NCBI RefSeq assembly: GCF_000276665.1
Contig: NW_004955417.1
Coordinates: forward strand, 10,642,045-10,706,044
Direction: 5' to 3'
DNA from: Chinchilla lanigera
Taxonomy: Eukaryota; Chordata; Mammalia; Rodentia; Chinchillidae
DNA length: 64,000 bases
The notes below the pieces were generated by a model. It was not told the DNA's origin, did no database searches, and was given only the letters and a program-made list of their open reading frames with translations. Shown piece after piece: positions 55,063 to 64,000 of the stretch (positions within the stretch are counted from its first letter, which is position 1; each line of letters starts with the position of its first letter). The position numbers and the translations under genes were made by a program.

Positions 55063-55135
55063 AAAAACCCCACAAAAAGCCAAGTATTTCAGCTTACCTT
55101 CTAGGTACAGTTAAAAATATTACCCTCTAGGCTCT

Positions 55136-55228
55136 GGGGCTAGGAATATAGCACAGTGGCACAGTACCTGCCTGCCTAGCAAGCATGAGGTTGTGAGTTC
55201 AATTCCCAGTACCAAAAAAAAAAAAAAG
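55136..55228 (+). mobile_element. ID SINE
   Basis: Duplicated tgcctgcctg in the middle; A14 tail. Confidence 0.92.
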
Positions 55229-55291
55229 TCTCTAAAATATTATTAAAATTAGCACCTACAGACTAAAAAACTATTCAAGAATTAAGCATTC

Positions 55292-55456
55292 TTGCTGGGT
55301 GTGGTGGCACACCCCTGTAATCCCAGCACTTGGGAGGCTGAGGCAGGAGGATCACTAAGAGTTCGAGACTAGTCTAGGCTACAAAGTGAGTTCAAGGCCA
55401 GCCTTAACTGCAGAGCAAGACCCAGTCTCAAAAAAAAAAACCAAAAAAAAAAAAGA
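55292..55456 (+). mobile_element. B1-like SINE
   Basis: Flanked by aagaattaagcatt and aagaattaagcatc. Confidence 0.94.
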
Positions 55457-55488
55457 ATTAAGCATCCTAAAAACCAGTGACTTAAACT

Positions 55489-55672
55489 GAGCATGCTGGC
55501 ACAGCCCTGTAATCCCAACATTCTGGGAGGCTGAGGCAGGAGGACTGTAAGTCTGCGCTCAGCCTAGGCAACTTAGTGAGACTCTTATCTCAAAATAAAA
55601 AATAAAAAAGGGCTGGAAACGTAGCTCCCAGCAAAGGCCCTGGGTCAAATCCCCAATAACACTAAACACAAG
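55489..55672 (+). mobile_element. B1-ID dimer SINE
   Basis: The short ID part (gtagctcccagcaaaggccc) follows an (aaat)n linker. Confidence 0.82.
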
Positions 55673-55844
55673 CCAACAAAACATGAACTCGAAAAATAAT
55701 CCTACTGTAAAAAAGTCTGACCTTTCCATAAAATAAAATGGAGCCCTAGTTTTATTTCCTAAAAGGCAAGTTTATTTTACCACACTAATTTACACAGAAG
55801 CTGCCTATACTTAATTTTCTAGATAGGCACACTAATTCTTTATT

Positions 55845-56135
55845 GGTAGATTTTAGATATAACATAATGATCACATTCATCACAGGGAATTTGTACTTGT
55901 ACATGAGAGATCTTGCTGCTGCTTTTTTCCCCACTCCCCTCCCCTCCCTTCAACCCTTCCCCCTCCTTATTTGCAAAAGCTTCGCTTCTATTTTTTTCCT
56001 TCCTTTTTTTCCTTGTCCTTTCCTTCCCCCACCCCTCTCCCTAGTTCCCCTTCTCAACTGAACATTTTCTTCCCAACTGGTCCTTATATATACTTTCGGT
56101 TTCTCACACCAGAGTAATAATGTGGTAATGTGTAC
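55845..56135 (-). mobile_element. L1 3' UTR fragment
   Basis: Pyrimidine-rich on the plus strand. Its reverse complement carries ggtgtgagaaaccgaaag and gaagaaaatgttcagttg, the same landmarks as the L1 3' UTR at 25,830-25,900, and ends near caataaagaa. Confidence 0.82.
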
Positions 56136-56387
56136 ACTAATTCTGTCACATTAAAAGGTCAGAAGTATATTAGCGCTCCAAAGATTAATAGGTACATATC
56201 CTCTGAACCAGGAATGAGTAAAGCCTGGCCTCTTTTGGCAGACTATTTTTGTACTATCTGCATTCTAGGAAAGGTTTATACATTTTTAAACTTTTTCTTA
56301 AAAAAAAATGAACAAAACTACAGGAGGCTACACAGAGACTGTATGTGGCCCGCAAACCCGAGAACGTCTACTGTCTCACCCCTTTTT

Positions 56388-56482
56388 TTGTTTTTGTTTT
56401 TTTTCCGGTACCAGGAATTGAACTCACAACGTTGTGCTTGCCAGGCAGACGCTGTGCTGCTGAGCTAAATCCCCAGCCCCTT
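56388..56482 (-). mobile_element. ID SINE
   Basis: Flanked by ctcacccttt words on both sides. Confidence 0.94.
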
Positions 56483-56574
56483 GACTCACCCTTTACAGAA
56501 ACAAGTTTGCTGATCCTCTCTCTGCTCCAGCCACTGAATAAATAACATCTACTAGAACACAGACTGTATTTTAC

Positions 56575-56735
56575 CTATTGTTAAACAGATTCTGGAGAGA
56601 TTCTGGGGCAGAAAGCACTGGTTCTACATCCTGGTCGCTGAGAGGCAAAGGGTCGCCTGATGACTCCAGCATTTGCTTAAGACCAACTATATTATCCAAC
56701 AGGGAATCCAGATTGTCATCATCTTTTGAATGTTC
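56575..56735 (-). CDS. VIRMA: VIRMA coding exon, sixth from the end
   Basis: This exon encodes 53 residues, from EHSKDDDNLDSLLDN to SLQNLFNN, plus two bases of a split Arg codon. The sequence is acidic and leucine-rich. The acceptor is ctag and the donor gtaaaa. It joins ELEKLVL of the preceding exon in frame, and the sequence is familiar from mammalian VIRMA. Confidence 0.95.
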
Positions 56736-56935
56736 CTAGACACAAGGAAAAGCAGAATGAGAAGGTGTAGGTAAAGCTTGGACACACGTGCCTCTAATCT
56801 ACGGACTTTAGCACAAAAGGGTGAGTTATTTCACTATTAAAAACTTTGGAACACAATTAAGAAGTGATCTTAAAAATTTAACATTAAACTTATTTAAAGT
56901 GAACACCAAAAGCACTTGTCATTCTCTTTCTTTTC

Positions 56936-57000
56936 TTTTGTGGAGCTGGGGATCACATGCCAGGCAAGCAGTCAACCACTGAGCTACTTCCCCAGCCTCC
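56936..57000 (-). mobile_element. Old ID SINE
   Basis: Lacks the box B part; ctactt gagctacttccccagcc end preserved. Confidence 0.7.
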
Positions 57001-57135
57001 ATTTTACTTCTGAACAGTGGCAGTAGGGGCGGAATGCATTCCAGGAACAGCTCAACACTGCCATCTTTACTCCTTAAGATTCGTGACACAGGGGAGGACT
57101 TGACTCCAAATTATTAATTCCGAGTTACAGAAATG

Positions 57136-57197
57136 CATTGTTAGTTTCCTACCACTTTGTTTGTAACTCTGTATTGTCTGTACTGTTCTTTTGCTAT
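57136..57197 (+). mobile_element. Unidentified short retroposon, 3'-truncated (copy 2)
   Basis: Sixty of 62 bases match the first 62 bases of the unit at 50,878, and it begins at the same base. It stops internally (ttgctat) with no A tail. Flanks gagttacagaaatg (57,122-57,135) and gagttatcagaaatg (57,203-57,217) look like a target-site duplication with one inserted base. It lies just downstream (in VIRMA sense) of a coding exon. Confidence 0.65.
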
Positions 57198-57349
57198 TTT
57201 CAGAGTTATCAGAAATGATATAAATACCCAACTAAAGGTTCACTATTTAAAAAAATCACTACGAAGAACTTGTCCGGGCCAATTGAGAAGAAAATATGCT
57301 TCAAGAATGCTGTTATTATTTTGTTTCTGCTTTTGTTTTTCTTTTTTAC

Positions 57350-57502
57350 CAAAACAAGCTTCTCTAGTTCAAGGAACAAATTTTCTGGACTTTCTTCTTT
57401 GCTTTGTAGAAGCTGTTTTAACTCTGCAGCATTAATACTCATTGTCCGTGATGGATGAGCGCCCTCTACTTCCATGAGACCACTATCGTCTCCACAACAT
57501 CC
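57350..57502 (-). CDS. VIRMA: VIRMA internal coding exon, seventh from the end
   Basis: VIRMA (KIAA1429, virilizer homologue) is the large nuclear scaffold of the WTAP/METTL3-METTL14 m6A writer complex and steers methylation towards 3' UTRs and stop codons. This is the most upstream VIRMA exon that I can recognise here. It has 51 complete codons (GCCGDDSGLMEVEG to ELEKLVL), an acag acceptor and a gtaaaa donor, phase 0 on both sides. The seven recognised exons total 1,209 bases, that is 402 residues plus the stop, roughly the last fifth of the protein. Upstream exons should lie beyond 57,502, but none is visible to 64,000. Confidence 0.95.
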
Positions 57503-57830
57503 CTGTAAATGTCACACACAAGTTACATTTGAGAGCAGAAAATTTCCAAAGATGCTTCTCAATTTATTCAGATATTTAAGTCATTTGCTGTAATCATCCC
57601 CTGGTCCCTATTGTATCACTACAAGTGGATTTAGCGCAAGCTGAAAGACGAATTCTTTGAGGAGGACCCAAAAAACAAACAGGTAAACACATACATTCAA
57701 CTTACACTAGAACTGAAGACAAACATTCAACGGCAAACACACTGATACTTGTAGATCATACAACACACTGCGTGATGTTCAAGAATTAATGTCTCCTGTA
57801 ACAACTACAAGAGTCAGAAATTATATTACA

Positions 57831-57950
57831 GCCAGGTATGGTAGCACACCCTGTAATCCCAGCACTCAGGAGGCTAGGGGAGGAGGAGCCCTGGGAGTTT
57901 AAGACCAGCCTGAACTACACAGTCAGACCCTGTTTAACCTCTCCCACCAA
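57831..57950 (+). mobile_element. B1-like SINE
   Basis: Flanked by attatattacag and ctgtattacag-like words; short form. Confidence 0.85.
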
Positions 57951-58267
57951 AAGAAGAAACTGTATTACAGTACTTGACCATAAGGCAAAAAACTGAGGGA
58001 AAAAGTATCACACTTAAGACTATATTGCCGAAGCCGGACACACCTACAATCCCAGCACAATGAATGATCTACAAATGATCTACAAATAAATGATCTACAA
58101 AACAGAAATCCAAGTAACATGTTGTAGAAAGAAGAAAAGAAAAGGTAGCTTCAAAAACCTTCATCACCCAGGATACATGAAAATTAACGATCCGATTAGC
58201 AAGATCAAAGAAAAGAGAGATACCAACACACTAAAAGAAGCATGGCCACACAAAGGCAAAAAATCCA

Positions 58268-58450
58268 TGAGCTAGGAGGAGTGGCACAGGCCTGTATCTC
58301 AGCTACGGAGGACGCTGAAGGAGGAGGACCACAGATTGAGGTCAGCCTGGGCAACTTAGTGAGATCCTGTCTCAAAACAGAATTTTAAAAAGGGCTGGGA
58401 AGATGGCTCCGCACTAGAGTGCAAGCCTAGCAAGTTCAAGGCCTGTACTG
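58268..58450 (+). mobile_element. B1-ID dimer SINE
   Basis: ggaggagtggcacaggcctg, then ggctgggaagatggctccg. Confidence 0.75.
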
Positions 58451-58699
58451 GTGAGGCAATAGATGAGATTTACGGACAACGGCATAATGTAAAATGTTAT
58501 CTCTCTAAGGGAGGGATGACTGCAAGAGTAGTTAGGGTTTGGGTTTTGTGCTTTTGTTTTCTTGCCAGATAATAAATGTTGTTCAATGCCATACTACAAA
58601 GTTTGAACTTTATCCTAGAGACACCAGAAGTTATTACAGGGTAGAAAAATATAATCTGAAGTAGAAGTTAACTCACACAGAAGTATCCATGTATGAAAA

Positions 58700-58890
58700 T
58701 AGTTGAGCATGGTGGCTCATGAGCACACTGACAGCCTGAGGCAGGACTGAAAGTTTGAGCTCAGCTTGGATAACTTAGAAACCTAGCAAGACCTAGCCCC
58801 AAAAAATAAAAAGCGCTGGAGAGATAGCTCAGTGCAAAAGCCCTGGGTTCAATACCTAGCACTGAAAAAGGAAAAAAAAAAAAAAAATCA
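58700..58890 (+). mobile_element. B1-ID dimer SINE
   Basis: ID part with the short middle (gctcagtgcaaaagccctgg) and an A16 tail. Confidence 0.82.
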
Positions 58891-59220
58891 GAGAAAGAAA
58901 TGTCTGGAAGGAAAGTAGAAAGGCAACAGAGAACAACACAAAATCATAAAGACCTAAAAAGTACATTTAATAAATTCTGAAGTGAAAAACTGTAATTACT
59001 AAAAATTCACTCCAGGGCTCAACAGCAGATCTGACCAGCCAAAGAATGAACTTGGAGATAAGGAAAGAATCAGAATAACTGAAGAAATAAACGTGAAAAC
59101 TTTACAGTTATAACAGAGTACATTAATCAATACATTATACTTCCAAGAGACTCAACAAATTCTAGGCACAGTAACCTTGTAGAGATCCACACTTAAACAT
59201 ACCATCAGAAAAATGTTTAG

Positions 59221-59320
59221 GGACTGGGGATTTAGCTCAGTGGCATAGTGCCTGCCTGGCAAGCGCAAGGTTGTGAGTTTGATTCCCAGTACGGGAAAAA
59301 AACCAAAAACCAAAAAAGTT
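59221..59320 (+). mobile_element. ID SINE, first of a cluster of four
   Basis: gggactggggatttagctc; (aaacc)n-type tail. Confidence 0.93.
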
Positions 59321-59353
59321 TAAAAGCCAAAAACAGACAGAAAAAAGTAAAAA

Positions 59354-59445
59354 GGTCTGGGGATATAGCTCAGCAGCACAGCACCTGCCTGGCAAGTGCA
59401 AGGTCCTGAGTTCAATTCCCAGTACCAAAAAACTAAAATAAAATA
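59354..59445 (+). mobile_element. ID SINE, second of the cluster
   Basis: tctggggatatagctcagc; aaaagccaaaaac words on both sides. Confidence 0.93.
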
Positions 59446-59530
59446 AAAGCCAAAAACAAAAGAGAGGTGAATGTAAGATAAATGCTCAGTAAGACCAAGA
59501 GCTGCTTTCTCATAAGAATCCATGAACCAG

Positions 59531-59634
59531 GGGGCTGGGGATTTAGCTCAGCGGCAAAAGCACCTGCCTGGCAAGCGCAAGGTCGTGAGTTCGGTTCCCG
59601 GTACCGGAGAAAAACCAAAAAACCAAAAACCAGG

Positions 59635-59690
<56 letters not shown>
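59531..59690 (+). mobile_element. ID SINE with a 56-base pure A tail, third of the cluster
   Basis: Perfect 16-base target-site duplication aagaatccatgaacca at 59,514-59,529 and 59,689-59,704. The uninterrupted tail (59,635-59,690) and intact body mark a very recent insertion. Confidence 0.96.
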
Positions 59691-59692
<2 letters not shown>

Positions 59693-59754
59693 ATCCATGA
59701 ACCAAAAAAGAAAAAAAAGAAAAGAGAAGAGAAGAGTAGAGGAGAGAAGAAAAA

Positions 59755-59862
59755 AGGGCTGGGGATATAGCTCAGCGGCACAAGCATCTGCCTGGCAAGC
59801 AAAAGTTCCTGAGTGCAATTCCCAGTACCAAAAAAAACAAATCAAAACAAAACAAAACAAAG
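59755..59862 (+). mobile_element. ID SINE, fourth of the cluster
   Basis: gggctggggatatagctcag with a (caaaa)n tail. Confidence 0.93.
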
Positions 59863-59959
59863 AATTCAGGAACCCAGAATGCAATGGGAAGATATATTCA
59901 AAATGCAGAAAGAAGAGGACTATCAACCAAAACTCATACAACTAGCAAAAATGAGGAGA

Positions 59960-60075
59960 GCCAGGCACAGTGGTGCACGCCTATAATGCTAGCACTCAGA
60001 CACGGAGGCAGGAGGATTATCATGAGTTCAAACCAGTTTACGTTATACAGAGAGAGTTTAAGGCCGTGAAATACA
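59960..60075 (+). mobile_element. B1-like SINE, diverged
   Basis: gccaggcacagtggtgcacg; 3' half decayed. Confidence 0.82.
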
Positions 60076-60651
60076 TAGATAGTAATCTGAATCCACATAA
60101 AGAAATAAAAAGTGCCAGTAAACAGCAACCACATAGTTGAATATAACAAATCACACAGTATAAAAATCTTTGTATCTCTTCCATTTGAACTAAAGCTAAG
60201 TAAACCAACTAACTATAAAACTGGATGGATCCAACATACAAACGTGAAACGTGTTTGATAATAATAGTACAAATGAAAGAAGGATCAGAAGAAACGAAGC
60301 TATATTGTTTTGTATACTACTAAAATTAAACGTATTATAACCTGAACTAAAATGTTTAAATTACTGAATTAATTATAGTTCCTAGGTCACTCAGAAAATA
60401 ATTTAAAAATTAGTAAAATAAACAAGGGAGCCCAGACAGGGGGAAAAAAAAACTGTTTTAAAGCAAAAGGCATAATGGAGATAAAGAAAAAAGGCATAAA
60501 ATATATAGGAAGTAAATGGAGAAAAAAAAAAATCAGAAATCCTACCTTGCTAGTAATTAAACAAATAAATACAGGAAAGAGACAAATTGATAAAATAATT
60601 CAACTATATACTATATACAAGATAGACACTTTAGATTAAAAGGAACAAGTG

Positions 60652-60830
60652 GGGCCAAGTGTGGTGGTGCACCCCTGTAATCCCAGCACTCGGGAGGCTG
60701 AGGCAGGAGAATCATGTGAGTTCAAGACTAGCCTGGGCTACAAAGCGAACTCAAGGCCAGCTGGAACTGCATAGCAAGTCCCTGTCTCAAAAAAGACAAA
60801 AAATAAAATAAAATAAAATAAAAGGAACAA
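60652..60830 (+). mobile_element. B1-like SINE
   Basis: Flanked by aaaaggaacaagtggg on both sides; (aaaat)n tail. Confidence 0.95.
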
Positions 60831-61671
60831 GTGGGTTGGAAGTAAAAAAATAAATACATGCCATACAAACAGTAAAGAAAACTGAGCTGGATATAACATA
60901 AACAATTAGGTAAGAATTATTACTAGAGAAAAGGAAGGGAACACTTTATAACAGTAAGAGGCTCAAAAGGTGTAATAATCATGCATATATATTCACCCAA
61001 GAGTAGAGCCTAGGGATACCTGAAACAAAACAACTGACAGAATAAACAGGAGACAATTATCGCTGGGAACTTCAGTACCCCACTTAAGTAGCGGAAAGAA
61101 CAACTGGACAGAAAAAATGCAAAGCACTAGATGGCATAAACAATACAAACCAACAACTACTAATAACACATTTATGGAACATTCCACCAAACAGCCACAG
61201 AAAACACAATCTTTTGTGAACAGGAACACTTCAGGACTGACCACATGCTAAAGAGGAGAAGCAAGGCTGAAACTTGAAAGGACTACAATCAAAGTATGCT
61301 TCTCTGATCAGAACAGAATAAAATGTAAAAGCAATAACAAAAGAAATTTGGGGAATTCACATGTACATGAAAATTAAACAGTCAAAAAAAAATCAGTGAG
61401 ACAAAGAAGAAATCACAAGAGAAATCAGAAGACTTTGAAATGAACAAAAATAAAAACACAACATACCAAATCTTAGGGAACTTGGAAGAGCAATATCCAG
61501 AGCGAAATATGTAACTAAATGCCTATGCTACATGGAAGAAAGATCAGTAATCTAATTTTCCACCTGTGGAAACCAGAAAAAAGAACAGCAAACCAAACTC
61601 AAAGCTAGAAGGAAATAATATACATTAAAGCAAAATAAATGAAATAATATAAAATAGAAAAAAGTTGTTTA

Positions 61672-62215
61672 CAATAGTTCCTTCTATTTAAGATTCCCCA
61701 GTAGATGCCTGAAACCACAGCTGGTAATGAACTCTAAATATACTACTATTTCTTATACATACATATCTATTATAAAGTTTAATTTATAAATTAGGCACAA
61801 GAAGTTTAAAAATAATAAAGCAGTTACCGTATAGCACTAAACTGTAATAAACCCCCAGCGTCACTACTTTTTCCACATTGGCGCCGTCATAAGCATAGTA
61901 ACTAGAATGTTCCACAAAGCACTACGATACCACCAGTCACTCTGACAGCCACGGCAGCTAGCTAGTAAGAGAGAGACCAACTGCTGAGAGGGGAGTAAGT
62001 TCCATGTGGATACACTGGACGAAGGGATGACTTGTGTTCTATAGGATGAAGCAGGACAGGATGGGATTTCATTACACTATGCAGAATGCTGCACAATTTA
62101 AAACTTATGAATTGCTTACTTTTGAAATTTTCCTTTGATATTTTAAATGGAATCTCTCATTGAATGGGTCTCACTGAACCCATGAAAAGCAAACAGCAGA
62201 TAAAGGGGAACAACT
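61672..62215. mobile_element. Tigger-like DNA transposon inside L1
   Basis: Interior phrases (aatttataaattaggcacaa; aaaacttatgaattgcttact) are shared with the element at 39,126. The right end gataaaggggaacaactac resembles its terminal repeat. Inserted into the old L1. Confidence 0.7.
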
Positions 62216-62282
62216 ACCTTTGAAAAGATCAACAGAACTGACACATCTTTAGCTAAACTCACTAAAAGGGAAAAAAAAAAAA

Positions 62283-62380
62283 AGGCTGAGAGTGTAATTC
62301 TGGTACTGTGCTGGCAGAGCATCCTGAGGAAACTGGGTTCCATTCCCAGTGCCCCCAAAACAAAAAACAAAACAAAACAT
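62283..62380 (+). mobile_element. Old ID SINE
   Basis: ggctgagagtgtaattctgg and gggttccattcccagtgcc; middle degenerate. Confidence 0.65.
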
Positions 62381-62703
62381 AAAACCTACTGAAACTGACT
62401 CAAGAAGATAATTTAAATGGGCTAAGGCAACTGAATTCACATTGACAAAAACAAAACAAAACAAAACACCCCAAACCCAAATGACTTCACTGGTGAATCC
62501 TACTAAATATTTAAAAAATGAGTAAGGATCCTTCACAAACTCTTCCAAAGGCTAAGAAGGGACATCTCTCAGTTCATTCACTGAAGCCCAAGACATCAAA
62601 AGAATACAAAGTTATAGAGATAAAAATTTTTGGAGATAAAAATAAAAATCCTCAGTAACAACAAGGTAACAGAATCCAGTAACATAAAAAGAATCATATA
62701 TTA

Positions 62704-62806
62704 GGACCAGGGATATAGGTCAGTGGCATACCATCTGCCTGGCAAATGCAAGGTCCTGAGTTCGATTCCCAGTACCAAAAAAAAAAAAAAAAAAAAAAAA
62801 AAAAAC
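62704..62806 (+). mobile_element. ID SINE
   Basis: Flanked by agaatcatata words; A26 tail. Confidence 0.94.
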
Positions 62807-63048
62807 AACCAGGGGGGCAGAATCATATACTAAGTTCAAGTAGGATTTCTCCTAGGAATACAAGGTTAGTTCAACATGCAGAAATCAATCTGCATGATCA
62901 GGATCTGGGATCTCAATGGACTCAGAAATAACATTTGACAAAATCCAACAACTTTCGTGGTAAAACACTTCACCTAGGAATAGAATGAAACTCCATTAAT
63001 CTGATAAAGTCATCTAAAAATCTATAGCTAACACATTTTATTTTATTT

Positions 63049-63262
63049 TTTGTTTTGGTTTTGATACTGGGACTTGAACTCAGGACCTCGCATTTGCCAG
63101 GCAGGCGTTTGTGCCACTGAGCTATATCCCCAGGCCCAAGAGGATACTGGGCATGTGCTGCTTCTATTTTTTTTTTGGGGGGGGGGGTTTACTGGGAATC
63201 AAACTCAGGACCTTGTGCTTGCCAGGAGGGCACTTGTGCCACTGAGCTATATCCCTAGCTAA
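63049..63262 (-). mobile_element. Two ID SINEs in tandem, same orientation
   Basis: Reversed IDs at 63,049-63,140 and 63,166-63,262. tagctaacacattttat flanks the outside on both sides, so one may have jumped into the other. A G11 run sits at 63,177-63,187. Confidence 0.92.
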
Positions 63263-63449
63263 CACATTTTAATAGTGAAAGACTGAAAGCCTTCTTCCTA
63301 AGGTGAAAGACAGGACAAGGATACCCATTTCTTGCTGTTTCAGTTGAACTTTATCCTCAGTCTTGTGAGGGCAATAAAACTGAAAAGAATAAGGCAATAC
63401 GGAAGATAATGAACAAATAGGAAAGTTGGCCAATATTTCATAATTTCTT

Positions 63450-63626
63450 TCTTTTTTTTTTTTTTTTGTTGTTGTTGTTGTCTTTTTGAGAAAGGATCTC
63501 GCTGTGCAGTTTAGATTGGCCGTGAGCTCACTTTGTAGCCCAGGCTGGTCTCAAACTCTCAACGATCCTCCTGCCTCAGCCTCCCAAGTGCTGGGATTAC
63601 AGGTGTGCGCTACCACGCCCAGCATG
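63450..63626 (-). mobile_element. B1-like SINE
   Basis: T-rich (gtt)n head; near-consensus body; atttctttctt words flank both sides. Confidence 0.93.
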
Positions 63627-63962
63627 ATTTCTTTCTTGGAGGTTGAAGGGACATCAATGGACCAATGAACAAAAAATAAAGTTTACAGGGAAGACAATGA
63701 ACTTGATTTTGTATATTCAGAGTCTACCATTAGCAAAGGGCAAGGAGAAATACAAAGACAGATCAGAAAGGATTCAGGAAAAATACAACAGGATCTAGGT
63801 TATAGGTAGAAAGTGTGGAAAGGTTATAGGTAGAAGTGATGCAGGGGTACATTTTTCTCTGATTAAGGAAGAAAGTAATGGATTATTAAGAACAGGGAAA
63901 GAATATCAGTCAGACTGGAATGATTTAGAAGTTGACCGGGATAGCCTTGGCCTTCTTTTTCT

Positions 63963-63992
63963 TTTCTTTTTTTTTTTTTTTTTTTTTTTCCG
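63963..63992 (-). repeat. T-rich run at the window edge
   Basis: Poly(T) followed by ccgtaacagca; probably the tail of a reversed ID continuing beyond the window. Confidence 0.5.
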
Positions 63993-64000
63993 TAACAGCA

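Larger units (their letters stand above)
58900..63430 (+). mobile_element. Old L1 spread over 4.5 kb, cut up by nested elements
   Basis: Patches of L1/HAL1-like sequence appear in order: an ORF1-end type stretch (ccaagagactcaacaaattc; gaagatatattcaaaatgcag), an early ORF2 stretch near 60,960-61,100 (tattcacccaagagtagagcc), mid ORF2 near 61,250-61,640, and the pre-reverse-transcriptase region near 62,480-62,560 and 62,820-62,990. Between them sit at least four ID elements at 59,221-59,862, B1s, and a Tigger-like transposon at 61,672. All frames are broken. Confidence 0.75.

Noticed and set aside
15604..63262. About fifty tRNA-like ID bodies as functional tRNA genes
   Set aside because: They carry SINE tails and target-site duplications, and lack a clean cloverleaf and terminator.
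57503..64000. Further upstream VIRMA exons
   Set aside because: I looked for splice-flanked minus-strand frames continuing the protein and recognised none; the stretch is mainly L1 and SINEs. A short exon could have been missed.

Overview
The window is ordinary nuclear DNA of a placental mammal. It has split genes with GT-AG introns and is crowded with retroposons. Two SINE types dominate: a tRNA-Ala-like ID element (box A 'ttagctcag', box B 'gagttcgattcc') and a 7SL-derived B1-like element with an internal duplication. There are also fused B1-ID dimers. This mix indicates a rodent. The B1 form with a 'gaactgcatag' 3' part and the 'gcggcacagcgcctgcctgg' ID form make me lean to the beaver/kangaroo-rat side, but that is only a guess.

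Layout. All recognised protein genes read on the minus strand. (1) RAD54B (Snf2-family recombination ATPase): only its two N-terminal coding exons are here, at 42,886-43,017 and 38,275-38,443; the rest lies beyond base 1. (2) FSBP (fibrinogen silencer binding protein) is complete in two coding exons, 12,764-13,137 and 8,337-8,862. They encode exactly 299 residues and sit inside a RAD54B intron. (3) VIRMA (KIAA1429, scaffold of the m6A writer complex): its last seven coding exons lie between 49,080 and 57,502 and encode the C-terminal 402 residues with the RG/RGG tail; the rest lies beyond base 64,000. The order and shared strand match the human 8q22 locus. A CpG-rich stretch at about 43,560-44,070 is the likely RAD54B promoter. 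Directly beyond it lies a broken processed copy of PPIL4 (about 44,085-45,313).

The rest is introns and intergenic DNA made of nested repeats: L1s of several ages (main blocks 18.2-19.4, 22.8-26.2 and 58.9-63.4 kb), an ERVL-MaLR provirus with two LTRs (19.67-22.67 kb), MLT1 LTRs, MIR/L2/MER fossils, Tigger-like DNA transposons and over 100 SINE insertions. A 398-base assembly gap lies at 29,521-29,918.

I found no undescribed multi-gene system. The most informative observations are small retroposition and recombination events whose footprints can be read directly: a tailless 5S rRNA retrocopy, a 32-nt tRNA-Gly 5'-half inserted in an MLT1 LTR, two copies of an unidentified retroposon sharing the same 5' end, a SINE-SINE unequal-crossover duplication with a hybrid SINE at the junction, and a duplicated splice acceptor in front of the RAD54B start exon.
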